Origin: Kalaharituber pfeilii
Lineage: Eukaryota > Ascomycota > Pezizomycetes > Pezizales > Pezizaceae
Direction of reading: 5' to 3'
Assembly (NCBI GenBank): GCA_015179045.1
Contig: WHUZ01000117.1
Coordinates: 62,001-126,000 of the forward strand
Length of the DNA stretch: 64,000 nucleotides
Part shown: in pieces, positions 44,044 through 54,196 of the stretch
Layout: the number at the start of each line of letters is the position of its first letter
Position numbering within the stretch: position 1 is the first letter of the stretch
Notes under the pieces: model-generated
The model's database searches: none
What the model was told of the DNA's origin: nothing
What the model saw: the letters and a program-made list of their open reading frames with translations, nothing else
Made by a program: the position numbers and the translations under genes

Positions 44044-44591
44044 GAAATACTGAATTTAGCGGATAGCGGCGAGGAGGATGAAGCTGTAGAGTAGTTTGGA
44101 TTAGTTATCAATATCATGTAATCAAGCTCAAGCTCACCTTCTATTTGACGAGCTCGGCTCGAGCCGAGCTCACTTACCTACGAGCTGGCTCGAGCTCACC
44201 CTCCAGCTCGTGCCGCTCACTACAAGTTTCTATATCATTCTGTGATGTTCTACCACTCTCTACTATTTTCTAGTTCTCTCATACGTCATGTATTCATTTG
44301 TCATACATCATGTTTTCTAGATGTTCCTGTCTCTACGTTCTTTTACTCTTGATATTTCAAGATATTTCTCAAGTCATGTGAGCATCACGTGCATACACAT
44401 GACTCACAGTTTCCATTCCTTATTTTGGAAATATCTACATTCTCTTTGTTCTCGAGATCCTAGGTCTCGAACTTCCTCCTGCACGTAGGTTGAACCTCAA
44501 TTAAGACTCCGTTCTTCCTTCAACAACTTGTTCCTCCTAAAACGTTGTAATCGTTTGTTCTCCAGTTCAGTAAGTCTTGTCATGCGAGCAA

Positions 44592-44862
44592 TTTTTTTTT
44601 TTTTTTTTTAAATTTCATTAATCGTATGCTGCCCTATGGGCTATGACGATGTTTAAGTACATAGAATAGGAAAGTAGAAAATGTATGTAGAAACCCTTAC
44701 TCCTTTCTTGCCCACTCGAGAATCTCCGCCAAGTTTTTTCCCTTGTCTAACTGTCTTATACCTTCCGCTCCCCCCATTTTTTCCCCCAAATGGTGCAATC
44801 TTTCCGTAAGTGTTCCCAATTTTCCAGGGCTCTTCCGCACCATCAGCATTCTGGCGACTCGG
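44592..44862 (-). mobile_element. 5'-truncated LINE-A insertion (271 bp), 15-bp TSD
   Basis: TTGTCATGCGAGCAA at 44577-44591 and 44863-44877. The minus sense codes LMVRKSPGKLGTLTERLHHL..NLAEILEWARKE and a stop, the C-terminus of LINE-A ORF2, then 3' UTR, hairpin and poly(T). Confidence 0.9.
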
Positions 44863-44879
44863 TTGTCATGCGAGCAAGG

Positions 44880-45267
44880 CATTACAGGAGAAGGACTTCC
44901 AGTGCAATCATACAGGCTTCGCAACTCTAAAGCCACCTTAGATATATGTAGGTACTAGTGTGACTATTGTAGTTAGTGCATTAAAAATATATATTATAGC
45001 ATTAGAATTATTAGGTATCTTTCCTCAATAATAGAGGTACAGAAACAGCTTTGATTCTTAATGCGCACTGGCAATTGCATCAATATTATATACCTAATAT
45101 ACTAGCAATTAATACCTTTATATATAGTATATCAACTGCTAATATTTGAATGGAATTATTGTAGGCTCAACTTACTAAGGGACTAGGAAATGAATGGTGC
45201 ATATGTACGCTTTAACTATATTCTATAAATATACTATTGAGTTAACTAATATTAAAGTATTAGGCAT
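44880..45267. other. AT-rich unassigned sequence
   Basis: Nothing recognised. Confidence 0.35.
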
Positions 45268-45650
45268 TGTGGTGGTAACCACGGTACCGATGGAAAGAAT
45301 AAGGCCATACGCGGGGCGGAGCGGTCCTCAGCGGTAGGGCCACATAATGACACATGCATGGGATGAGGAAGAAAATTATGATTAAGAAGCGAGATATGTA
45401 TGTATAGGCTCAGTTGGAAGGCGAAGGTGGTCTATAGATTGTATGTAGATAGGACTGTGTGGAGGGATATGGATACATACAGACATACACAGAGATATAC
45501 AGACATGGACAGATATGGACACGCACAGACAAGACAATTGAAGACCCTTTCGTTAGCATTTGATTATTGAGGCCGCCTGTGAGGCTTCATTCGGTCAACT
45601 CTAGACACCGGTACCCGTGCGAAACAGTGGATGCTGTTGAGCCGTCATCA
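45268..45650 (+). mobile_element. LTR and start of internal region (same family as 13.3 kb)
   Basis: LTR 45268-45607 reads TGTGGTGGTAACCACGGTAC to CTCTAGACA, followed by CCGGTACCCGTGCGAAACAG and GTGGATGCTGTTGAGCC, as in the inverted copy at 13256-13578. The rest of the element is missing. Confidence 0.65.
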
Positions 45651-46123
45651 CAGCATATTTTAGTAAACACTGGAACTCAAGGCTATTTCCTGCTAATGAA
45701 CTTGATATTTTTTTGTATTTAACGCTATCTATTTGCCTTGGATCTGCTCTGAAATCTTTAATTTTGCTGATTCTTAGAACAATCACTATATCTGATATTA
45801 AAGAAGCAAACCTAACCAGTCTGTTGGTCAACCATGAATAATGTTTTACCCGAATGAATATATATTAAGCTATGTGTATACCATCAATCAGGAACAGTTA
45901 TCTCATTTGCAGTATCATACAGCAAAGCCGTCACGCGCGGCGGGGGGCGTTGCTAAGGGATACGACCAGTTCAGGGTAACAGTAGTCTCTCAAGCACAAT
46001 ACCAGAAGCTTGATAAACTTGACAGAAGAAGGCTTGACAGGAGAGGCTCGTGAGTGGCGGTTCAGCGGTTCCAGTTCAGCCGGTTCAACGGTGCCGGTTC
46101 AGCGGCGATGGTAGGCTTGGTGA

Positions 46124-46181
46124 TTTTTTTTTTTTTTTTTTTTTTTCATTAATCGCATGCCGCCCTATGGGCTATGGTGAT
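46124..46181 (-). mobile_element. Ultra-short LINE-A tail insertion (58 bp), 13-bp TSD
   Basis: GTAGGCTTGGTGA at 46111-46123 and 46182-46194. Poly(T), TTCATTAATCGCATGCCGCC, CTATGGGCTATGGTGAT. Confidence 0.92.
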
Positions 46182-46572
46182 GTAGGCTTGGTGAAAAAGG
46201 CAGAGAGGAAGGATCAGATATTGAATAAGATCTAGAGGTTGGCAAGAATAACAAGAACATATGGACTGCGAGGAGCCATATGGGTCTATTAAGAAGGCAA
46301 CAGACAAGGAGAGGAAGAACTATTTACATGAGGGCCAGATGGGGCCTTTATATACATGATAGGCCCATTAGCCAAGAAACATAATACAAACATAGGCCTA
46401 CTTTGGCAGGTAGGCGGGCTGTACTGGCAGCTGGCTAGCTACCTATGGCTGGCCGGTTCCAATGAGCTTGCTGGCTGTCGGCAGGAGGACTGTAACTGAT
46501 GGCTGGCTAGCTACCTATAGCTAGTTGGTTCTATGAGCTCGGCTGTCTGCAGGAGGGCTGTAAGGTACGGGC

Positions 46573-46808
46573 CCGGGGGGAGGAGGAAATACGGAAACCC
46601 CCCAAAGACGGAGACAGAGACAGGGATACACTGGCAGAACTACTTGAATGGGTTGAATGGTCATAGGCGCGCGTGACACTGATTTTCCTGTTTACATTTC
46701 TTTATGTATCTAAACCTCCTTTACATTTCTTTCACATCTTATGTACCTAAACCTCGCCATAGCCCATAAAGCGGCACGCGAATAATGATATATAAAAAAA
46801 AAAAAAAA
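46573..46808 (+). mobile_element. 5'-truncated LINE-A insertion (236 bp), 11-bp TSD
   Basis: AAGGTACGGGC at 46562-46572 and 46809-46819. Contains the ORF2 end (GACAGGGATACACTGGCAGA ~ DTLAELLEWV), 3' UTR, hairpin and poly(A). Confidence 0.87.
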
Positions 46809-48024
46809 AAGGTACGGGCTGTGACAAAAGCTTTGTTACGGGTTCACCGCAACCGTAGGGCGGGCGGTCGATGGATATACATATGCAAGCGATATGCGAC
46901 GGAATTGCAGTCACATAAATGTGCTATATAAGCTACGCAGAGGACTAGCAAGGATCGGCACGCGATTAATGAAATAAACAAAAAAAAAATTACGAAAATT
47001 GTATGTTGCCTCTAGTGACATTCCTAGGAGCGGTGCCGTCGGTAATGTCATAATATGCATGTTGGCGCGCCGGAGTAGAGGTGCATGTGACAGTGGTGTC
47101 CCCTTAGTCCCGTGGAATTCAACTTCACTCGTGGCCATTATCTGACATTCATCATATCTTCTGCACTGTTCGTCAGATCAAATACACCGCCTTGAGTGCT
47201 AGCCGAACTTACCATGAACCCACCACCCACACAATTGGGCAATTGCCATATCAATTTCCAATGTGAGTCCAGATTGCAGTTGCAACCCTGTTCGCGCTTA
47301 TTGTCCTTATATATGCGAGTCACCTCAGTTCCAACATTACAGAGACGTATCGCCACCACTCCCTGTAGCATGCCCAGAGTAAGAAAAGTCATTAGTATCG
47401 TCCCCTGTTCCTCGCTGATTCCTCTATTGGATCAAATGTGCCCCAACTGGCTGGGAGCATGCAAAGATACCAAGTGAAAATACCCAAGGAAACAAACATA
47501 AATTGATCGCACAAAATATATATATATTTCCCTCCCTTCTTTCGACCGCGGCAAATGATTGGCGGACTGTCGATATCAGGTCCGTTCTGGCCACTACACC
47601 CAAAGGATACGATTGGCCAATATGGTAAGCTGACACTAGACCTATATACCGGATTGAGTAATAATTAGATCCCGGAAGTGAATTGTCATGATCTCTATGT
47701 CACTACTCATGTACGCATTCTCAAGTCGCCTCTTTGTTGTAGTAAAAAGCGAAAGCAGATTTATCTTCAATCGAGTTCAAATGGTCTATGTATGCTAAAC
47801 GGACCTCAGGTGCAAGGTCTATCGATTTCTTAGCACTTCCTGCACTTTCAAATTTCGGTGACTGCTTTTGAGGCTACAGAAATCCACACCAACTTTATTC
47901 CTGTTGGAAGAACCAAGTTGATTGATTAAAGTTCAACCTACGTACAGGAGGAAATTCGAGACCTATTTATAATGGAGGTCTCGAGTACAAAGAAAATGTA
48001 GATATTTCCAAATAAGGAATGAAG

Positions 48025-48767
48025 GGATGGAAGAGCACATACACAGACGGAAGTCGGGTGAACAATCTCACTGGAGCGGGAACACACTGCCGAGGCCAAG
48101 ACGACCACATATACCTGGGAAGGGGATGCACGGTCAATGACGGAGAGATGATCGCCATCAGCCACGCACTCAACCACGAGGGAGAATTACTACTCATCAC
48201 CGACTCACGTACGGCCATCGCCAGACTACAAAGGATAGAAATGGCGACCCAAACGTCGAAGGCACATCCATGGAAGTCAGGAGACAATGGGAGAAGCGAT
48301 TCAACCGGGGAGATCTAGACACAGCGGTAATGTGGGTCAAAGGCCACAAAGGCGTGGAAGGGAACACCAGGGCGGACACGGCAGCCAAGATAGGCACAGC
48401 CATACAGTACGAAGACGACACGGTCACGGAGGCAGGGTTAAGACAGGAAGCCAAAAGCCTCAGGGCCGAGGAACGGAATCGACTGGGGCTATCCTACAGA
48501 CCCCTCCAGAGAATAGACAATCGAAGAAGAATCTCCACACTAGCGGGGATCCTCGGCAACAAGGGCCTCAAAGAGTGGAGATACAGCATAGGGAAAGCCG
48601 ACTCACCGGAGTGCCGATGGTGCGGCAGAGCGCTGGAAAACCTAAAGCACATAACGGACGAATGCCAGGTATGGAAAGGAAAACTCAAAGACGGAGCCAA
48701 AGGTCTCAGACATCCAGACAAAGACACGAATCTGGCGGAAATTCTGGAATGGGCGACGGAGGAGTAG
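48025..48767 (+). pseudogene. LINE-A RNase H domain and zinc-knuckle end, one frameshift
   Basis: Frame 1 reads STYTDGSRVNNLTGAGTHCR, then GEMIAISHALNHEGELLLIT and DSRTAIARLQ. At about 48270 the reading shifts to MEVRRQWEKRF, AVMWVKGHKGVEGNTRADTA, LKEWRYSIGKADSPECRWCG, and ends NLAEILEWATEE. Across both frames the D-E-D-D RNase H residues are present (TDGS, GEM, TDSR, RAD). A single base change in length would explain the break. The upstream reverse transcriptase was lost by 5' truncation. Confidence 0.85.
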
Positions 48768-48894
48768 GGAAGCGGAGGAGGGAGTTCTTTATTTACTGTC
48801 CTATTTCTCTTATTTTTCATATTTCCCACATGTAACTAAATATCGCCATAGCCCACAGGGCGGCATGCGATTAATGAAATAAAAAAATAAAATA
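48025..48894 (+). mobile_element. 5'-truncated LINE-A (870 bp), 15-bp TSD
   Basis: AAATAAGGAATGAAG at 48010-48024 and 48895-48909. The empty site is preserved in the inverted duplicate near 59960, which proves the insertion. Contains RNase H coding, 3' UTR, hairpin at 48843-48874 and an A-rich tail (AAATAAAATAAAATAA). Confidence 0.95.
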
Positions 48895-49379
48895 AAATAA
48901 GGAATGAAGAAGCAAGTCACGTGTATGTAACGTGACGCTCACATGACTTTAGAAATATCTAGAAGTGTCAAGAGTAAAGAAAGAAGAGACAGAAATATCT
49001 AGAAGTGTCAAGAGTAAAGAACGCAGAGACAGAAATATCTAGAATGCATGATGCATGACAAATGAATACATGACGTATAAGAGAAAACTAGAAAGTAGTA
49101 GAATATTAGAGAATGATATAGAAGAACAGAACCGGGTGGAAAGACTGAACGTTGTCCTATACCATTTCAACAATTCCGTCACCATTTAACTTAGCTACCT
49201 TTTTCTATATTCATTTAAGAGTGCAAAGGGCTTAGTCTCATACCAAAGGGCTATAGTTGAGGATAGTGATATAGTACTATATTTACGGGACCTCTCCGGG
49301 CAGGCCAGTCTCGCCTGCCCGGATGCAGGGGTATCGACAGGGGACTGTAGACTAGTCTGCCCGGTTGCAGAGGTATCTA

Positions 49380-50208
49380 CAGGGGGACGGCACAGGTCTT
49401 CAAATCGCATGCCACGCTTATACATATGCGTGAGAGGCGAGGTACAGTCTACCCTTGCTATAACGAAAACCAAAAATCTGGCACTTTTTTTTCGTTATAG
49501 CAAGGTTTCGTTATAGAATATTGTGGCAAGATTAGTCATGTCCTTGGCAGCTGAATTTAGAAGCCCGAGTACCTAAGGAATTTATGGCAACAGATTTTAA
49601 ACTCTGTGATTTTCCTCCTTATGGAAATAACCGGAGAAGGAAAAAATCGAGAGTACAGAAGTATTGATCAGGTACTATGCAGATGCAAAAATCAATCAAG
49701 TCTTTGAAGCAAAATTACCTACAAAGCCGAACCTCAGGTTAGAAAAGCAGCAACTATGCAAAAAGAAGACTGGAGCTGAAAAAACAAAAAGAAACCCTAC
49801 ACGCAGTTCGAACGCATTTCACAATGAATCCGGTACAATCCCCCTTTTTGTAGAATTGGGCCAAAACTAACTAGAGAGTTTCTAGTTGTGCAATTGGGTG
49901 GTTCTTGATTAGTCATGCATTCCACTAGCCATTTTTCGTTATAGCAAGAATTATTTGTATGTAGACAGAAATAACTTTCACTCAATCTAATTTTCCTTTC
50001 GTTATTTGGTGGATTTTCGTTATAGCAAGAGGTGTTTGAGTGTGAACGGAATAATGGCTCAGTTCAATTTTCGGTATAGCAAGGTTTTCGCTATAGCGAG
50101 TTTCGTTATAGCAAGGGTAGACTGTATGTATACAGTATATTGGCTCTATAGTAAGCATACATACACCTTGAGTCTAGTATGCAATCTGAAGACCTGTGCC
50201 GTCCCCTG
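49380..50208. mobile_element. 147-bp MITE (outer), split by another MITE
   Basis: Inverted ends CAGGGGGACGGCACAGGTCT at the left and CAGGGGACGGCACAGGTCTT read inward from the right, with TA on both sides (49378-49379, 50209-50210). Almost all of its length is taken by the nested 49445-50124 element. Confidence 0.75.
49445..50124. mobile_element. 680-bp pogo/Fot1-like MITE with repeated end motif
   Basis: Ends CAGTCTACCCTTGCTATAAC inverted, TA on both sides (49443-49444, 50125-50126). The motif TTCGTTATAGCAAG recurs internally at about 49490, 49927, 50018 and 50103. No transposase; a 68-codon Lys-rich frame (49664-49870) is not informative. Confidence 0.85.
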
Positions 50209-50592
50209 TACTAGCCGAAAAAACCAGTATCCGGACAGGGGATAAATGCATATTATGCGATAAGCAGCATTTGGTCTAAACAAGCATATGTTAGTATGCT
50301 TGGCTATGGATATCTATGAGACTAGTCCAATTCGTGATAGATTGTCCAAATTGTATTATGTTAGAAGTATCTGGACAGCTGACATAATGAATTTGGGCCT
50401 ATTATACAGCAGCAGAATGAACACAAGAACAAGGTAGTATATATACGGACGGCAGGCAAAAAAGGTCAGGTAAAAACTCAAGTATCATACTTAGTAAGAT
50501 AATAATATTCTCATAGGTGCTGAAATAACCCCCCAGAAAAGAGTAGCTATTGGGGCCTACATTGAGATATTCGCATACCAAATAGCCCAATA

Positions 50593-51418
50593 CTGTGTTT
50601 CACCACATCTCGACGCACACCACAATTCGACGCACTTTCCCACCAAAACTAGCCGCGCAGAAGAGCGTGTACCTCAACCACTAGAGCAGAATTTTGTAAG
50701 AACTATTTAGAGAAACTAAACAAATAGTTGTTCTTCATGTTTAGCACCTCTGCCTGCTGAAATAAAGCATTCTCAAGGAATTATGGCACAGTGAAATTTG
50801 TAACAATGTCTTGGCATCTATTTGTATGGGAATCTCATACAATATTTCAGCGGACTGAACATACTACTCTTTTCGGCACTATCTTACCAATGGCAATTGT
50901 CTTGTGATTAAAGGGCCTCCCCTAGCTATATATTGATTCAGTTGATTTTATTCAGTCCATTTTGATATATTGCATAGTTCGCATGCTGATATATATTTTC
51001 AGATGCTCTTCCGATACTATTCATATGCAATATTTCTATGAGAATGAAAATATTTTGAACAACTCAATGATTACTTCAAGGATTATGTTGATACCATACA
51101 TGTATATCTCCATAGGGATAGGTTACCCAAATGAAGTGTTTAAAAATTTTTAATGAATTAATTACAGGCGCAGTGGGTAGATTTCCATATCTACAATTTT
51201 ACTGCGAAAATATATGCCAAGACTGAAGTGAAAATGTGCAGAGATATAATTTTTCAAGTAGAGATGCAGGATCTGAAGAATGATGCTTGCTTTAAGCCTC
51301 CTAAAAGGCGCATAGAAAAGTAGGTTCTGTGCGTGGGGATATAAATGTTTGCATTCGCTCAGTTTTGGTGGGAAAGTGCGTCGAATTGTGGTGTGCGTCG
51401 AGATGTGGTGAAACACAG
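50593..51418. mobile_element. 826-bp MITE with perfect 58-bp inverted repeats
   Basis: CTGTGTTTCACCACATCTCG and 38 further bases are identical at both ends; TA at 50591-50592 and 51419-51420. The related X1 element at about 15340 preserves the empty TA site. No transposase coding seen. Confidence 0.93.
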
Positions 51419-51953
51419 TATTGCTTTTATCAATAAAAATAATATCTACAACAATGAAGGTATTTGTTTTCACTGCTATTGCAGTGCTCTTCTGTAGCCT
51501 GTTCCGGGGGCTTTTCTGGAAGCTTTTGCGGAGGCTGTTTCGGAGGCTGTTTGAGTAGCTGTTGACATGCTACGAGCAGCTGTTCGAGCAGCTGTTTAAG
51601 AGGGTGTCCCAGAGGCTGTTCAGAGGCTGTTCAGAGGCTGTTCCGGTGGTCGTTCTTCCGGAGGCTACTTCGGAGGCCGTTTCGGAGGCCGTTTGAGCTC
51701 TAACAGCCTCTCAAACAGTATTTCAATGGCCTCTGGAACAGCCCCTGGAACAGCTCTTGGAATAGCCTTGGAAAAGCTTCTAGAAAAGCCCTGAAGAGCA
51801 GTCTCGAAATCTTAGGACCTATCAGAAGAGTAAGTTTTGATTATAATGCCTGAACCTGTGCTTATCAAGGTTACCTGCAGTGCCATTTTTATATTCCTAG
51901 TAGAGGACTTATATCTATTTTCCTTGTCCTGATATGTAGGTATAGGACTGTTG

Positions 51954-52173
51954 TGTTACGGATTGCAACCGACCGTTTGCAAACCGTTGCACCAAAAGGT
52001 AGAACTACCGGTACCACCCGGTAGTGCGGTCGGTATATATAGGAGTATCCGTACGGGCCGGTCAGCGACTCGCCTACGTTTGCGCACGTGGTCAAGGATC
52101 TTGGCTCCCTTAGACGTCCACACGTACTAGTAATCAGCTTCCCTCTGCCGCCATGGCACGCCAAGCCGTGACA
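51954..52173 (+). mobile_element. 220-bp solo LTR, 5-bp TSD
   Basis: TGTTACGGATTGCAACCGAC to GCCAAGCCGTGACA; TGTTG at 51949-51953 and 52174-52178. Contains TATATATAGGAG at about 52033. Inverted relative at 61120-61680. Confidence 0.9.
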
Positions 52174-52222
52174 TGTTGGTGTTGCAAGTCCCAAATTCAT
52201 TATGCCAGCAGTCCGGATACTT

Positions 52223-52280
52223 TTTTTTTTTTTTAATATCATTAATCGCGTGCCGCCCTATGGGCTATGGCGATCCAACT
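52223..52280 (-). mobile_element. Ultra-short LINE-A tail insertion (about 58 bp)
   Basis: GTCCGGATACTT at 52211-52222 and 52281-52292. Poly(T), ATCATTAATCGCGTGCCGCC, CTATGGGCTATGGCGATCC. The exact right edge is uncertain by a few bases. Confidence 0.88.
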
Positions 52281-52619
52281 GTCCGGATACTTCTGACATA
52301 ATAAAATTGGACACTATCCACGAAATTTGGACTGGTCTCATAAACATCCACAGCCAAGCATACGAAAATATGGTAGTTTATGCCAACTACTGCATAGCGC
52401 ATGGTATGCATTTATTCCCTGTCCGGATACTTATTTTTCGGCTAGTAGAACCTCTGCAACCGGGCAGGCTAAGTAGTCTACATTCCCCTGTCGATACCCC
52501 TGCATGCGGGCAGGCCAGACTGGCCTGCCCGGAGAGGTCCCGTCTACCTTTTCATGACCAATCCATAACGTATTGTGACAAACAGGCTGTTCTCACGTTC
52601 CTGCTCCTAGAACAACACA

Positions 52620-54196
52620 TCAAAACAAACTGACCCCTGCCTGTGTCATCCAGTCATAATCATCCTTCTCAACAAACGAACAATACCAGTTACGGTGCTG
52701 GTATGTGCATGCATACTGCACAACCACTCCCGTCTCATTTGCCACCCTCGGGATGTCCTTTGACGGGTCCACGCAGTACCATGTCGGAACATCTGGGTCC
52801 TGCCCGCTCTCCCAATCCGATACAAACACCACCTTCTCAAGCCTGCCCTTGCCACCGAACGTCCCCTTGCCCCTCTCCCGCATGTACTGTCCCACGATGT
52901 TCGCAGCCTGCTCTAGCTCCCACCAACACCCATCCAGCGGCTGGAGCTCGTCAACAAGTCTCAGAACCTCTAGCCCCTCCGGGAGCGCCTGGGATAAACT
53001 CATTCCGCTCTCATTATTGACGCCCAGCAAAAGACTCAAGTTGGTGGTCAGGTCCCGCAGCTTGGTGAATCCCGACAGCGAGAGAGCCCGAGCATCGCCC
53101 CTGAAGCCACATCCAATCCCTAGCATCATCGTGCTTAGGTCCAATGAGCCGAACATGAAAGTGTGGAGGGTAAGCGTTGTCAAGGTATCCTTGACGTGAC
53201 TGAGTGCGGAGCCGAGAACGAAGTAATCAACCCACCGGTGCTCAGGGAAAATGATGTTTCGGAGGTGAGTGTAACAGAGTGTGGATAGGTTTGGTGTGCA
53301 GGCTAGCAATGATTTCAGGGTTGGAAGGTGCGCATTGGTAAGTGATAAATGCTTAACGGTTTCTGAGTTTGGGATAGTGTAGAGTGCCTCGTCCCAAATG
53401 AGAGGGCCTTTATCTAAGGCCGACAGTTCTAGGTCTTCTAGGCCAGAATGGAAAAGGAATGGGACTGCAAAATCTTTCAGGTCGCAGTCATAATCCTGCA
53501 ATTGCCTTGGGTTCGGGTACCGGGTTGCCTTTATCACGGCCTTCTTCAGGAACGGGAATGCTTGGCCGTGCACTTGGATGTCCGATAAACTTAGGGAGCA
53601 GGATCCCTGAGAAGGCTCAAGAAGATGCGAGAGCATCTTCCACATACATTCAGGCTGCGTCCGCCCACCCCATAGTTCAGCGTCACATGGTCCAGCGTCA
53701 ACCTGAGCTCGCGAAGACCGCCGCCGGCTTGTGCACCCTCCCTATTCGAAATCGCCACAAGAAGCAATATCACCGCGGCGCTCGCGTCCAGTGACCCCTT
53801 TCTCAGTTTCTCAATCCACCACTCGGCATCTAATCCCTCCTTCACTAGCAACCTCCGCAATCTTTTGACTTCGGACTTGATGAATATCTTGGACTCTCCC
53901 GCTGTGATCCCAGCGCCTGGATCCTCTAGGTTCCATCGCACTAGCTCGAGATGACGTATGTACCGGGCTAGAGAGGGACAGTTGACAAGAGAACGGAGAA
54001 GATAATTCAGCGGACGGTGGAAGTGGTCGAGCCGCGGGTCAGACCAGGTGAAGGAGATGGTATGGTAGAGATGCGGGAGCGCAAGGCTGCGGAGGAACTT
54101 GTTGGTGTTGCAGACAGCGAGCAGGGTACTGCAGGGGAGGGGAGGGGTCGAGCTAAGGATTTCTGAGATGAGTTCGGGTGGGAGAAAAGGGGCCAT
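52620..54196 (-). CDS. F-box protein with leucine-rich C-terminal region, two exons
   Basis: Exon 1 is 54196-53648 and exon 2 is 53606-52620; the 41-bp intron (donor GTATGT, acceptor CTCAG) is short but restores the frame; product 511 residues. The N-terminus MAPFLPPELISEILSSTPPL with CNTNKFLRSLALPHLYHTIS is an F-box of the fungal type. The rest contains Leu-rich blocks (LEDLELSAL, VKHLSLTNAHLPTLKSLLAC, LTTLTLHTFMFGSLDLST) as in substrate-binding regions of SCF ubiquitin ligase adaptors. A role as SCF substrate receptor is inferred from the family; the substrate is unknown. The gene lies between an X element and a LINE-A with no shared regulation visible. If the 41-bp stretch is not spliced, the gene is frameshifted. 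Confidence 0.8.

Larger units (their letters stand above)
41549..44222 (+). mobile_element. hAT element with degraded BED-finger transposase and two nested insertions
   Basis: Ends TAGTGAGCGGCACGAGC inverted at both sides. Transposase start ATG at 41976 (TTNSTSIRDAFLASLAGRYS), BED finger near 42140-42230, an in-frame TGA at about 42111 and further stops, then the C-terminus (VCLKSWLNVDELKEAVEELA) at 43760-43840 and EEDEAVE near 44080. The catalytic region is deleted. The target flanks CTTTCTAT and C-AAG-TTTCTAT fit an 8-bp TSD only if a 3-base insertion is allowed. Contains elements at 42476-43728 and 43859-44043. Confidence 0.8.
41489..44525 (+). mobile_element. Solo LTR (LTR-Z copy 1) split by a hAT element, 5-bp TSD
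   Basis: Starts TGTTGAAAATGGTATAGTGC at 41489, resumes after the hAT insertion at 44223 and ends CTTCCTTCAACA at 44525; ACTTG lies at 41484-41488 and 44526-44530. Net LTR length is about 363 bp. Same LTR family as 47902-49172 and 59687-60073. Confidence 0.85.
45929..46826 (-). mobile_element. Solo LTR with two nested LINE-A insertions, 5-bp TSD
   Basis: Minus sense starts TGTCACAGCCCGTACCTTAC (46826) and ends CGCCGCGCGTGACG (45929); AAAGC lies at 45924-45928 and 46827-46831. The last base departs from CA, probably by mutation. Relative of 6765-7504. Confidence 0.75.
47902..49172 (-). mobile_element. Solo LTR (LTR-Z copy 2) containing a LINE-A, 5-bp TSD
   Basis: ATTCC at 47897-47901 and 49173-49177. 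Minus sense TGTTGAAATGGTATAGGACA to CTTGGTTCTTCCAACA. Net length 386 bp after removing the 885-bp LINE and duplicate. It holds a 50-bp tandem block (AGAAATATCTAGAAGTGTCA, copies near 48952 and 48992). Confidence 0.87.
46840..49263 (-). repeat. Inverted segmental duplication, left copy
   Basis: Reverse complement of 59586-61119, including a solo LTR at the same site, an identical 70-codon ORF (47636-47424 against 60339-60551) and a LINE-A-like tail remnant at 46955-46992. The only large difference is the LINE-A insertion at 48025-48894. Function of the shared ORFs is unknown; a retrotransposon internal region is possible. Confidence 0.88.
49284..52530. mobile_element. Composite of two hairpin-tipped X elements, heavily invaded
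   Basis: 49284 to about 51930 is an inverted X copy (relative of 14603-15918) lacking one end; from about 52174 to 52530 the right end of another X follows in direct orientation, so both outer tips are the same end (GGGACCTCTCCGGGCAGGCC and its inverse at about 52510-52530). The outer flanks show no TSD. Inside are MITEs at 49380-50208 and 50593-51418, a solo LTR at 51954-52173 and a LINE-A micro-insertion at 52223-52280. Confidence 0.65.
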
